DNA from: Aquiflexum balticum DSM 16537
GTDB lineage: Bacteria > Bacteroidota > Bacteroidia > Cytophagales > Cyclobacteriaceae
Reading direction: 5' to 3'
Assembly (NCBI RefSeq): GCF_900176595.1
Contig: NZ_LT838813.1
Location: forward strand, 682,001 to 746,000
DNA: 64,000 bases
Under the pieces are notes generated by a model, which did not search any database, had not been told where the DNA came from, and saw nothing but the letters and a program-made list of their open reading frames with translations. The number at the start of each line of letters is the position of its first letter. Position 1 is the stretch's first letter. Made by a program: the position numbers and the translations under genes. Shown here one piece after another: positions 35,266 to 43,645 of this stretch.

Positions 35266-35737
35266 ATTGAAGGTAATTTTTTCTTTTAAGAATTGATTCA
35301 ACGAATTTTTTATCGTTTTCGGAATTGAAAATCTTGAATGGAAGATGTATAAACTGTGCTTTGGACATCGTAAGTATAAAAGCATCCTTTTTGACTTCCG
35401 CCTTTTTGATCATATCCCATTTGATAGGCATCCCTTGTTTGGCATTTAATTTCATCAGAATCTGTCTGCTGTCTATTTCGTAAGACATTTTTTCAAAAAT
35501 CACTTTATTTTGTTCCATTTGGGTTACGCCTGCAAACTGGATGACCCAAAAAAGCCAATATAATGCATAGGCCAAAATCGCCATGCTGATCCACCACCAT
35601 GATGCTATCCAAAAATAACCGCAACCAATTGCTATAGCAATAAGAATCACCCACCATTGCTCTCTTAAAATATTTGCCAAGCCTGCTTTGATGTAGGTAC
35701 CTGTCTCTAATTGATATTTTTTAGTTTTTACTATCAT
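35264..35737 (-). CDS. YcxB-like membrane protein
   Basis: 157 aa. Two adjacent transmembrane segments (about 28-46 and 48-68, rich in Trp and Ile) follow a short polar N-terminus. The C-terminal half is a soluble domain with the YcxB-like pattern (ISYEID … PIKWDMIKKAEVKKDAFILTMSKAQFIHLPFKIF). Function unknown. It converges on the fasciclin gene and shares its terminator. Confidence 0.75.
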   Translation of the reverse strand: MIVKTKKYQLETGTYIKAGLANILREQWWVILIAIAIGCGYFWIASWWWISMAILAYALYWLFWVIQFAGVTQMEQNKVIFEKMSYEIDSRQILMKLNAKQGMPIKWDMIKKAEVKKDAFILTMSKAQFIHLPFKIFNSENDKKFVESILKRKNYLQ

Positions 35738-35904
35738 TTTCTTTATTTTTCAGTGCGCAAATATCTAACGATATGGCATATTTCACAAGTTAATCCGGAA
35801 TACTGTTAAGATTTTTGGGATTTCTTTAATCAAAACTATAAGAGATCGGTTATTTAATTGACTTCTATGTCCTTTTGTAGTAAATTAAACAAAATTTCTT
35901 CGTT

Positions 35905-36135
35905 ATGAGTAGCTTGGCCGTTGATTTGATGTTATGTGGAATAGCCTATGTGGTGTTGATTTATTTTGTAGCTACCATGACAAAATCTAAACTCGGTAGA
36001 AGTCAAAACAATGATGACGATGGTGATGGGGGAATTGAGGATTTTACACCCCCAAAAATTGACTTACCTCCGGGAGTAATTTGGCCCTCTGACGGTCCTA
36101 CAAAAAAATCCCCCAAGGATCCCATTGAAGTTTAA
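35905..36135 (+). CDS. Small single-pass membrane protein
   Basis: 76 aa. One transmembrane helix (about 5-25, VDLMLCGIAYVVLIYFVAT), then a polar tail with an acidic stretch (NNDDDGDGG) and a Pro-rich end (FTPPKIDLPPGVIWPSDGP). No family recognised; similar short proteins with an N-terminal helix and a PPG-containing tail are common in Bacteroidota. Its stop is immediately adjacent (0 bases) to the stop of the convergent Fur-family gene. Confidence 0.65.
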   Translation: MSSLAVDLMLCGIAYVVLIYFVATMTKSKLGRSQNNDDDGDGGIEDFTPPKIDLPPGVIWPSDGPTKKSPKDPIEV

Positions 36136-36558
36136 TCAATTACATTTGTCGCAAACTCCCTGTACCAATAGACTTACCTCTTTGTTGATATACCCGGCAG
36201 GAAGGTTGATTTTTGGCAAACTTACTTCTTCAATACAGATAGTTTTACCACATTTTTCACATTTGAAATGTACGTGTTCGTGGTCGTGGCTGTGTTTGCT
36301 TTCTTCTCCATGATGAGAACATAGTGCATATTTTGCAGCCCCACTATCATCAAGCACCTTATGGATAAGATCACTGTCCAAAAATGTTTTAAGTGTCCTG
36401 TAAAGCGTAACCCGGTCAAAGTCCTTGTCAAGCACTTCTTCAAGATCCGAGTGGGAAAGGGCAGCCTGCCTTTCCAAAAAGATTTTCAACACTGCTTTTC
36501 TACAATTGGTAATTCTAAGGCTGTGATCATGAAGAATTTCAAGTGGGCTATTGGACAT
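36136..36558 (-). CDS. Fur-family transcriptional regulator
   Basis: 140-aa metal-dependent repressor. Winged-helix domain about 1-80 (RITNCRKAVLKIFLERQAALSHSDLEEVL … FDRVTLYRTLKTFLDSDLIHKV), then a dimerisation domain with His/Asp ligands in HSHDHEHVHFKCEKCGKT and a C-terminal CDKC pair. The two CxxC motifs form the structural zinc site. The HSHDHEH run suggests Zur or Fur-like metal sensing; which metal cannot be decided. It is a candidate regulator of the zinc-type operon at 43.5-45.3 kb (inference). Confidence 0.93.
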   Translation of the reverse strand: MSNSPLEILHDHSLRITNCRKAVLKIFLERQAALSHSDLEEVLDKDFDRVTLYRTLKTFLDSDLIHKVLDDSGAAKYALCSHHGEESKHSHDHEHVHFKCEKCGKTICIEEVSLPKINLPAGYINKEVSLLVQGVCDKCN

Positions 36559-36607
36559 TTTTGTAATTGATATTTGGGTAAAAATAAGTACTTATGGGGA
36601 TAACGCA

Positions 36608-36642
36608 AAAAATGGTCAAACTTGTTCAGTCTGACCATTTTT
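36608..36642. promoter_or_regulatory. Hairpin between divergent fur-type and FAD oxidoreductase genes
   Basis: Perfect 11-bp stem AAAAATGGTCA (36608-36618) / TGACCATTTTT (36632-36642). It looks like a bidirectional terminator yet sits upstream of both neighbouring genes, so it may be an operator or mark the end of an unrecognised short transcript. Confidence 0.45.
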
Positions 36643-36808
36643 GGATGAGTCTTATAAATTCTATTTGGGTAAACTTCTTCATGAGATATGTGGTTGATTT
36701 GATAATTAAGTTTTAAACTTAACCCGTATTTCAGGGCTTATATTTATTGTAAATGCTGAAATTTGATATATGTCAATCCATCCCATTTAAAATGCTACTT
36801 TATATTTT

Positions 36809-37921
36809 ATGCGTCATTATCAAACAATCATCATAGGAGGTGGACTTGCGGGACTGATCGCTGCGCATCAATTATCAAAAAATGGAAAGGAGGTTTTACT
36901 GATTGAAAAAAAAACCTACCCTTTCCACAGGGTATGTGGCGAGTATATTTCCAATGAGGTAAAAGAATTCCTCAAGAAAGAAGAATTATTTCCCCAAGAA
37001 ATAGGCCCTTCCAAAATCACCAAATTCCTGCTTACATCCATCAAAGGAAATGAAGCAAAAATGGATCTGGACTTAGGCGGATTTGGGATCAGCAGGTTTG
37101 CCCTCGATTTTTTTCTCTATCAAAAAGCAAAGGACGTAGGAGTTAAATTTTTACTCCAATCCCAAGTAGAAGAAGTGGAATTTGAAACCCAAGGGAACAG
37201 ATTTATTCTCAAATTGAATAAAGGTGATTCATATTCAGCTGATCATGTACTTGGCGCCTTCGGAAAAAGATCCAAAGTGGATAAAGCCATGAACCGGTCT
37301 TTTATGCACCAAAGAAGTCCATTCATTGGAGTCAAATATCATATCAAAACAGACTTTGACGCAAATACCGTCGCACTACATAATTTTGATGGTGGCTATT
37401 GCGGTATCAACCAAGTAGAAAACGGGATCTTCAACCTTTGTTATTTGGGTTCAAAAGAACAGCTACGTCAGTATGGGAATATTCCTGAAATGGAGAAAAA
37501 TGTGCTTCATAAAAACCCCCACCTCAAACACCTTTTTCTAAACAGTCAATTCATTTTTGAGAAACCCGAGGTAATCAATGAAATCAATTTTTCTCCAAAA
37601 AAACCTGTTGAAAACCATATCCTGATGATCGGAGATGCAGCAGGTTTGATTACACCTTTATGCGGAAACGGAATGGCCATTGCAATTCATACCGGAAAAT
37701 TAGCAGCTGAAGCGCTCCTCCAAAACAAGGACAGAACTTCCATTGAAAACCAATATACTTTGCAATGGAATCATTTTTTCAAAAATCGATTATGGGTGGG
37801 AAGAAAAGTGCAGTGGCTTTTTGGGTCCAAAGCGGTTTCTGAATTTTCGGTCGGACTGATCAAAAACTCTACCTTTGCCGCCAGTCAGATTATGAAAAGA
37901 ACCCATGGGGAGGTTTTTTAA
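36809..37921 (+). CDS. FAD-dependent oxidoreductase of the type III PKS locus
   Basis: 370-aa flavoprotein of the geranylgeranyl-reductase/halogenase-like group. Dinucleotide-binding GxGxxG at the N-terminus (IIGGGLAGLIAAHQLSKNGKEVLLIEK), substrate region with CGEYIS, and the second FAD motif GDAAGLITPLCGNGMAIAIHTG. Family members hydroxylate or reduce isoprenoid or polyketide substrates with NAD(P)H. Its 3' end overlaps the convergent prenyltransferase by 4 bases, and a type III PKS and methyltransferase follow, so a tailoring role on the polyketide is likely (inference). Confidence 0.9.
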   Translation: MRHYQTIIIGGGLAGLIAAHQLSKNGKEVLLIEKKTYPFHRVCGEYISNEVKEFLKKEELFPQEIGPSKITKFLLTSIKGNEAKMDLDLGGFGISRFALDFFLYQKAKDVGVKFLLQSQVEEVEFETQGNRFILKLNKGDSYSADHVLGAFGKRSKVDKAMNRSFMHQRSPFIGVKYHIKTDFDANTVALHNFDGGYCGINQVENGIFNLCYLGSKEQLRQYGNIPEMEKNVLHKNPHLKHLFLNSQFIFEKPEVINEINFSPKKPVENHILMIGDAAGLITPLCGNGMAIAIHTGKLAAEALLQNKDRTSIENQYTLQWNHFFKNRLWVGRKVQWLFGSKAVSEFSVGLIKNSTFAASQIMKRTHGEVF

Positions 37922-38808
37922 AAAACCTGCAACACCTGTGTATTCTCTAAAAAATACCAAACAAAAAAAACATTCAAAGCAATAGCTGAAATCCTGTTCA
38001 TCCACATGGCCAAAGTATAGTTGGTGTATTTATCCTCATCTTTTCTTACAAAAGAAAACCAAATCATAAAGTAAAGCACTACGGGTAGCATCGCCAGCAA
38101 AAACCCGAAAAAGCCGCTTTCCTGATTTCTATCCAGAAAAAACCAACTAAAGCAAACCCCCGTCACCAAAAACCATATACTGGAAAAGACAAAGGTGCCT
38201 TTTTTGCCCAATTTTAAACTTAGGGTGATGTCACCTCTTTTGGAATCTTCCTCATGCTGATATACTTGGGTCAAGGGATAAGAACCCCAAAGCATCAAAC
38301 TGGTCAATGACCCTGGAATAAGGACATGACTTTTGGTAAAAACCTCCCATCCAAAATCACTCAATCCCGCATAGGCCAACCCAAAAGTAAAACATCCCTG
38401 AAAGAAACCTGCTACAACCCAACTGAGATAAGGGTATTTTTTTAATCTGACAGAAGGATGGCTATAGGCCATGGACACCAGACTATAGACCAACAGCATA
38501 CTACTGAACTGCCAGTTGATCTTCAAACCCAAAATCAGTGAAATAACAAAAAAAATCAAAGAAAGGTAATACAATCCTTTAGTAACTTTGGGGGGATTAC
38601 GCAAACCACCAATGCTTTTTTCATCCTTATCGAAGTAGCTGTTGTAACCGTTGCTTGAAGGATAAAGGAACAAATGAAGAGAAACAAAGACTATCAGTAA
38701 TCTATCTCCATTTAAGTTGGGGGACAAAGCCAATGCAAAAAAGAAAACGGGCATCAAATAAAACGAAAAAGGAATCCTGAGATGCCTCCAATTGGACAAC
38801 TTAAACAT
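37918..38808 (-). CDS. UbiA-family prenyltransferase
   Basis: 296-aa integral membrane protein with about eight to nine transmembrane helices. The first Asp-rich motif is modified (NGYNSYFDKDE, residues about 53-63; usual form NDxxDxxxD), and the second is YQHEEDSKRGDITLSLKLG. UbiA enzymes attach isoprenyl chains to aromatic rings. It sits between and on the opposite strand to the FAD oxidoreductase and the type III PKS, diverging from the latter by 86 bases. Inference: it prenylates the aromatic polyketide made by the locus. Confidence 0.88.
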   Translation of the reverse strand: MFKLSNWRHLRIPFSFYLMPVFFFALALSPNLNGDRLLIVFVSLHLFLYPSSNGYNSYFDKDEKSIGGLRNPPKVTKGLYYLSLIFFVISLILGLKINWQFSSMLLVYSLVSMAYSHPSVRLKKYPYLSWVVAGFFQGCFTFGLAYAGLSDFGWEVFTKSHVLIPGSLTSLMLWGSYPLTQVYQHEEDSKRGDITLSLKLGKKGTFVFSSIWFLVTGVCFSWFFLDRNQESGFFGFLLAMLPVVLYFMIWFSFVRKDEDKYTNYTLAMWMNRISAIALNVFFVWYFLENTQVLQVF

Positions 38809-38894
38809 AAATGGGGTTTTGTTTTTAACTTTTAGTAACTTGAGATGTTTAGACTTCGAAATCCAAGTTAGAAAAATAAGCTTAATTTTAGTAA

Positions 38895-39971
38895 ATGAAT
38901 AACCATATTGTTAGTATCGGTACAGCCAATCCTGGAAAACCCATTTTGCAGGCACAGATAGGTGAATTTATGAAGATGGCGCATAACCTGGATTCACAGG
39001 AAGCGCGAAAACTGAATTTTGTTTACAGGCATACAGGAATAGAAAACCGATACAGTGTTATAGAAGATTTTAGGTATGAAGATCCGGAAAAATTCAGTTT
39101 TTTCCCCTCAAATAAATCGTTGGAACCTTTCCCCGGTACAAAAATGAGGATGGGACTTTTTGAAAAATCCGGTTTTGGACTGGCAAAATCGGCTATTCTT
39201 GATTGTTTGCGAGGAACAAATTACCAGCCATCAGATATCACCCATTTGATTTTGGTCTCTTGTACAGGAATGTTTGCACCTGGACTCGAGTTGGAAATCA
39301 TGCACGAAATGAATTTTCGAAAAGATGTAGAGCGATATGCCATACATTTCATGGGATGTTATGCCGCATTTAATGGCATCAAACTGGCAGATAGAATTTG
39401 TGACAGTGATCCAAAAGCCAAGGTTCTTATTTTATCAGTAGAACTCTGCACCATCCACTTCCAAAAAAATTATAATGAAGACAATCTTTTGGCCAATGCC
39501 ATTTTTGGAGATGGTGCCGCAGCAGCTTTGGTTACAAGAGAAGAGGAAGGACTTTCCATACAGAAATACCACAGCAGGGTATTCAAGGAAGGGGAAAAAG
39601 ATATGGCCTGGTCTATTGGGAATTTTGGTTTTGAAATGCGATTGAGTAAATATGTCCCTGAATTGCTCAGTAAAGGACTTTTTGAAATCAATGATTATTT
39701 GGAAGAAAAATTCCAATTGTCAAAAATTAAAAATTTTGCTATACATCCGGGAGGAAAGCAGATTCTTCAAAAAGTAGAAGAAGCCTTTGGAATAGGAAAG
39801 TCACAGAATCTTCCCTCCCATGAAACCCTTAAAAGTTTTGGCAATATGTCATCGGCCACTATTTTGTTTGTCCTGAAAAAATGGTTGATAGACCCGCACC
39901 AGAAAGGGGACATTTTGGCTATGGGATTTGGACCGGGATTGACTTTAGAAACCCTATTGCTTGAGAAATAA
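38895..39971 (+). CDS. Type III polyketide synthase
   Basis: 358-aa chalcone/stilbene-synthase-fold enzyme, homodimeric and cytosolic, extending an acyl-CoA starter with malonyl-CoA. Catalytic triad C155 (HFMGCYAAFNG), H284 (AIHPGGKQIL) and N317 (FGNMSSATILF) is intact; the end shows GFGPGLTLETLLL. Length is typical. Its stop overlaps the methyltransferase start by one base (TAATG), so the two are translationally coupled. Product unknown; alkylresorcinol- or alkylpyrone-like rings are the usual outcome. Confidence 0.95.
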   Translation: MNNHIVSIGTANPGKPILQAQIGEFMKMAHNLDSQEARKLNFVYRHTGIENRYSVIEDFRYEDPEKFSFFPSNKSLEPFPGTKMRMGLFEKSGFGLAKSAILDCLRGTNYQPSDITHLILVSCTGMFAPGLELEIMHEMNFRKDVERYAIHFMGCYAAFNGIKLADRICDSDPKAKVLILSVELCTIHFQKNYNEDNLLANAIFGDGAAAALVTREEEGLSIQKYHSRVFKEGEKDMAWSIGNFGFEMRLSKYVPELLSKGLFEINDYLEEKFQLSKIKNFAIHPGGKQILQKVEEAFGIGKSQNLPSHETLKSFGNMSSATILFVLKKWLIDPHQKGDILAMGFGPGLTLETLLLEK

Positions 39972-40678
39972 TGGGGAAATTCAGCAAAAGAAGCTACCAA
40001 AAAGAAATAATGGACGACCTTGAAACTGGGGGGAAATTGATGGAGGTGACATTAAAAGAGCTCAAAATCATCAATAAAGTCCTCGGGGGAAACCATGTGA
40101 CCACATCCAGTTTGAACCAGATCATGATTAAATATCCTCAAAAAAGCTATTCCATCGCTGATATAGGCTGTGGCGGAGGAGATATGATCAAGGTAATGGC
40201 AAATTGGGCCAGTCGAAAAAAGATAAATTGTCAGTTCATAGGAATTGATGCCAATCCCAATATCATCAAATTGGCAAAATCAAATCTTTCAGAAATCGCC
40301 AATGTGGCATTCGAAACCCAGAATGTTTTTGATGGATCTTTTTTAGACAAAAAAGTAGATATTGTGACCTGTACACTTTTTACGCATCATTTTACAGATG
40401 AAGAACTATTGTTGCTTTTATCTTCTTTTAAAAAGAAGGCAAAGCTTGGAGTTGTCATCAATGACCTTCATCGCCACCCTATTGCCTATTATAGCATCAA
40501 GCTTTTGACTGCCTTGTTTTCCAATTCTACCATGGTCAAAAATGATGGCCCACTATCAGTATTGAGAAGTTTCAAAAAATCTGAACTGGCCAACATTTTG
40601 AAATCTTCAGGGATTTCAGACTACGAAATCAAATGGAAATGGGCTTTCCGTTGGAGAGTAACTGGATATATTCTTTAG
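39971..40678 (+). CDS. SAM-dependent methyltransferase of the type III PKS locus
   Basis: 235-aa class I methyltransferase: motif I IADIGCGGGDMIKVMANWA, acidic residue after strand 2 (IGIDANPN), motif post-I TCTLFTHHF. Resembles UbiE/ubiquinone-type enzymes acting on phenols. Overlaps the PKS stop by one base. Inference: O- or C-methylation of the PKS product. An N-terminal basic stretch (GKFSKRSYQKEIMDD) is typical of the Bacteroidota form. Confidence 0.9.
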   Translation: MGKFSKRSYQKEIMDDLETGGKLMEVTLKELKIINKVLGGNHVTTSSLNQIMIKYPQKSYSIADIGCGGGDMIKVMANWASRKKINCQFIGIDANPNIIKLAKSNLSEIANVAFETQNVFDGSFLDKKVDIVTCTLFTHHFTDEELLLLLSSFKKKAKLGVVINDLHRHPIAYYSIKLLTALFSNSTMVKNDGPLSVLRSFKKSELANILKSSGISDYEIKWKWAFRWRVTGYIL

Positions 40679-40708
40679 TTTTGTATTCTCAAAACTCAAA
40701 ACCATATT

Positions 40709-41551
40709 ATGGATTACAATATTGATTTAGACAATATCACTGTTCTCAGAGAAAAGGGAATTGACCTTTTATTCCAGTTTGGGCCCATATTATTGAAGTC
40801 GCTGATCTTACTTCTGGTAGGGCGATATGCCATCAGGCTATTGATGAAATTATTTGGTAAAACTCTTGAAAAATATGAGATAGACCCTTCGTTGGCAACA
40901 TTCTTCAAGAGTTTTTTAAATGCCTTGTTGTGGGTGCTTCTGCTTATCAGTGTAGCCACTACACTGGGAATGGAAATGACTTCGTTTGTTGCCATTTTGG
41001 GTGCCGCCGGCTTGGCGGTTGGTCTGGCATTACAAGGTTCTTTGTCAAACTTTGCCGGGGGAGTTTTGATCCTGGTTTTTAAACCTTTTCGTGTGGGTGA
41101 TACCATTGAAGCACAAGGGACAATTGGGGAAGTGGAGAGCATTGACATACTTTACACAAAAATCAAGAATTTTGATAATAAAGTGGTTACTATTCCAAAT
41201 GGTGCCCTGGCCAACAATTCTATGATCAATTATTCTCAAAAACCGACAAGACGTGTTGAAATCAAAGTCGGGGTAGCTTATGGAACTGATTTAAAGAAAA
41301 CGAGAAATATAATTTTGGAAGTACTCAAACTGGACCAAAGAATTCACGCTGACCCCGAACCTTTAGTCAAATTTGTGAACTTTGGCGACAGTTCTCTTGA
41401 CCTGATCGTTAGGGTCTGGGTTGATAGTGAGAATCTCTGGCCTGTGTATTGGGACAACATAGAGGCTATCAAGGAAGCCTTTGAACAACAAGAAATTGAG
41501 ATTCCTTTTCCACAAAGGACAGTTCACCATCTATATTCCGAAGGCAAATAA
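40709..41551 (+). CDS. MscS-family mechanosensitive channel (first of two)
   Basis: 280 aa, three transmembrane helices (about 23-45, 63-84, 90-120) with the pore-lining TM3 GAAGLAVGLALQGSLSNFAGGVLILVFKPFRVGD, then the beta domain (ESIDILYTKIKNFDNKVVTIPNG) and an alpha/beta C-terminal domain ending IPFPQRTVHHLY. Forms a heptameric osmotic safety valve in the inner membrane by family knowledge. 30 bases after the methyltransferase stop, but probably a separate function; followed by a terminator and a paralog. Confidence 0.95.
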   Translation: MDYNIDLDNITVLREKGIDLLFQFGPILLKSLILLLVGRYAIRLLMKLFGKTLEKYEIDPSLATFFKSFLNALLWVLLLISVATTLGMEMTSFVAILGAAGLAVGLALQGSLSNFAGGVLILVFKPFRVGDTIEAQGTIGEVESIDILYTKIKNFDNKVVTIPNGALANNSMINYSQKPTRRVEIKVGVAYGTDLKKTRNIILEVLKLDQRIHADPEPLVKFVNFGDSSLDLIVRVWVDSENLWPVYWDNIEAIKEAFEQQEIEIPFPQRTVHHLYSEGK

Positions 41552-41579
41552 AATAAGATGGAAGACATAGTTCTTTTTG

Positions 41580-41616
41580 CCCTGTTTTTTGAACAAAAGA
41601 CAGGGTAATTTTTTAC
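41580..41616 (+). terminator. Terminator after the first MscS gene
   Basis: CCCTGTTTTTT (41580-41590) pairs with AAAAGACAGGG (41595-41605) with one mismatch, followed by TAATTTTTTAC. Confidence 0.6.
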
Positions 41617-41697
41617 TTTTTAGTAGGCTAAAAAAGAAAGATTTTTATAACTTGGTCAACATGTTCTTTAATTTAAACTATGAAAAACTAAAAAGTT

Positions 41698-42516
41698 ATG
41701 GATTTTAACCTTTCACAAATTACCGATATGGTCATTGCTTATGCCCCAAGAGTATTGGGAGCTATAGTAACTTTGGTAGTTGGTTTTTGGCTTGCCAGAA
41801 TAATTGCCAAAAAGACCAAGCAATTGATGGAAAAAAATAACGTCGACCCCACCTTGGTGCCGTTTATTTTTTCTTTGATTACCATCACCATTAAAGTCCT
41901 CGTGTTATTCAGTGCTGCTTCCATGTTCGGCATTGAGGTTACCTCATTTATTGCGATTTTTGGTGCGCTAGCCTTTGCGATCGGTTTGGCTTTACAGGGA
42001 AATCTGAGCCATCTTGCTGCAGGTGTTCTGATTTTGTTTTTTAAACCATTTCGTGTCGGGGACTTCATAGTCACCAATGGCTATTCAGGCACTGTCAAAG
42101 AAATCCAGATTTTCAATACCATATTGACTACACTTGACAATAGAATCATCATCATTCCAAATGGATCGATTTCATCAAACCCCTTGGAAAACCTCACCGC
42201 CAATTCGGTCAGAAAGGTACCTATGACTTTTGGAATAAGCTATAAGGACGATATAGACAAAGCAAGATCCGTCATTCAAAAAGTTGCAGAATCATGCGAA
42301 TTTATAGATCATAGTCAGCCTGTTGATATTATTGTTACTGAACTTGGAGCCTCATCTGTAAATTTTGCCGTAAGGCCTTGGTGCAAGACAGAGGATTTTT
42401 GGAATGTTCACTCCTATATGCATGAAAATATCAAAAAAACCTTCGACAAAGAAAACATCGGGATACCTTTCCCGCAAAGAGATGTCCATCACTATTATCC
42501 TGAAGGAAAAAATTAG
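41698..42516 (+). CDS. MscS-family mechanosensitive channel (second of two)
   Basis: 272 aa, a paralog of the preceding channel: three transmembrane helices, TM3 GALAFAIGLALQGNLSHLAAGVLILFFKPFRVGD, beta domain and C-terminal IPFPQRDVHHYYPEGK. TM3 has Ser-His where its neighbour has Ser-Asn, and the loops diverge strongly, so the duplication is old. It has its own upstream region (146 bases) and terminator. Confidence 0.95.
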   Translation: MDFNLSQITDMVIAYAPRVLGAIVTLVVGFWLARIIAKKTKQLMEKNNVDPTLVPFIFSLITITIKVLVLFSAASMFGIEVTSFIAIFGALAFAIGLALQGNLSHLAAGVLILFFKPFRVGDFIVTNGYSGTVKEIQIFNTILTTLDNRIIIIPNGSISSNPLENLTANSVRKVPMTFGISYKDDIDKARSVIQKVAESCEFIDHSQPVDIIVTELGASSVNFAVRPWCKTEDFWNVHSYMHENIKKTFDKENIGIPFPQRDVHHYYPEGKN

Positions 42517-42523
42517 CAATAAA

Positions 42524-42553
42524 AAAAGGCCGGAGATTGAATTCCGGCCTTTT
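42524..42553. terminator. Bidirectional terminator after the second MscS gene
   Basis: AAAAGGCCGGA (42524-42534) pairs with TCCGGCCTTTT (42543-42553). It lies between two convergent genes. Confidence 0.85.
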
Positions 42554-42559
42554 CATTTT

Positions 42560-43402
42560 TTATTCAAAATTGATCGGAATGCTTTTCCCATTATGGGTGA
42601 CTGAAGCCGTTTTGTCACAGTCACCATCTCCATAATCAATCAAAAACTTCTGGTCGGAATTGATAGTCAACTCGATTTTTCCGGATGAAGGTATCCAATT
42701 TCCCTGGCTGGTACACTTTTGGTTGTAAATTAGTTTTTCTTCAATAAGGGACATGTAAGGGATTCCAAGTCTTGTTTTTCCCCCGGATCCACCTGTCACT
42801 TCCAATCTATAATCATCGGACAATCCTGCGGGAAAATACAATTTCTTGTCATGTTCTCCTTCGATCGTGGCGTATGTACCGTCCGGCCAAGTTACCTTTC
42901 CGTCATAGATCACAGATTCGAAATGCAAATACATACCTTCTGCATTCAGTCCTTTGTGAATAATTTTTCTTCGGCCTTCTATTTTAAGATCATTGACATA
43001 ATACCCATCAAACAAAATGTTGATCTCCATAACAGATTCCGGTGAAAATTCAGAGTAAGTTATGGTTAACTTACCTTTGCGCTTAATACCTTTTGGGCTT
43101 GTACAACCTGAGCCAAAATTGATCACAATTGACCTATTATTGGGATAAAAATCAACTTTGGTGTCAGGACATAGGTCATTGTTGAGATCAACCATCGTCC
43201 TCAAGCCAGTTCCATTACCAAGCATTGAAGACAAAATAAGCTGGTCAGCATCTTCAAATGAAGCATTAACCTGTGCCTCTTCCTGAAGGATCGCAGTATC
43301 CTGTTGAGGCAAAAGTTCTTCTGTTTTTTCACAGGATGTCAACCAAAAAAGACATCCCAAAACAAACAGGAAAGTAGGATTTTGTGGGTGATTTACTTTC
43401 AT
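42560..43402 (-). CDS. Lipoprotein of unknown function
   Basis: 280 aa with signal peptide and lipobox (FWLTSC, Cys at about 24). Linker rich in Glu and Gln follows. The rest is beta-rich with repeated phrases of a transport- or adhesion-like fold (IVINFGSGCTSPKGIKRKGKLTITY … FLIDYGDGDCDKTASVTHNGK); five or more cysteines in the mature part may form disulfides. Similar unclassified lipoproteins are frequent in Cytophagales. No partner gene adjacent; shares the terminator of the convergent MscS gene. Confidence 0.75.
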   Translation of the reverse strand: MKVNHPQNPTFLFVLGCLFWLTSCEKTEELLPQQDTAILQEEAQVNASFEDADQLILSSMLGNGTGLRTMVDLNNDLCPDTKVDFYPNNRSIVINFGSGCTSPKGIKRKGKLTITYSEFSPESVMEINILFDGYYVNDLKIEGRRKIIHKGLNAEGMYLHFESVIYDGKVTWPDGTYATIEGEHDKKLYFPAGLSDDYRLEVTGGSGGKTRLGIPYMSLIEEKLIYNQKCTSQGNWIPSSGKIELTINSDQKFLIDYGDGDCDKTASVTHNGKSIPINFE

Positions 43403-43458
43403 ATGAGTTAAGTTTTATTCCTGAAAGTAAAAGAAAAAAATCAGAATAAACATTAAGT

Positions 43459-43635
43459 TTAGTAATCATTTTTTCGGATTTTTTTATCCTTATTCTTTGA
43501 ATCTGAGGCACATCCAATATTTTTGGTAAGAGATACATTTTCCGGTATACCACCGAAACCTTCAGAATAATCAACTTCTGAAATCAACTCTTCCTCAATG
43601 ATTTTTTTTCTCTGGTTTCCTGATTTTTTTCCCAT
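43459..43635 (-). CDS. Small conserved-looking protein following CobW GTPase (58 aa)
   Basis: Open frame from ATG (43633-43635) to TAA (43459-43461): MGKKSGNQRKKIIEEELISE … ending KKIRKNDY. Basic ends flank a central segment VDYSEGFGGIPENVSLTKNIGCA with one Cys. It starts 10 bases after the CobW-type GTPase stop on the same strand, so it is probably the third gene of that operon. I have a memory of similar short proteins next to such GTPases but cannot name a family. A zinc-related or ribosome-associated role is conceivable. Confidence 0.6.
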   Translation of the reverse strand: MGKKSGNQRKKIIEEELISEVDYSEGFGGIPENVSLTKNIGCASDSKNKDKKIRKNDY

Positions 43636-43645
43636 TTTGGCAAAT

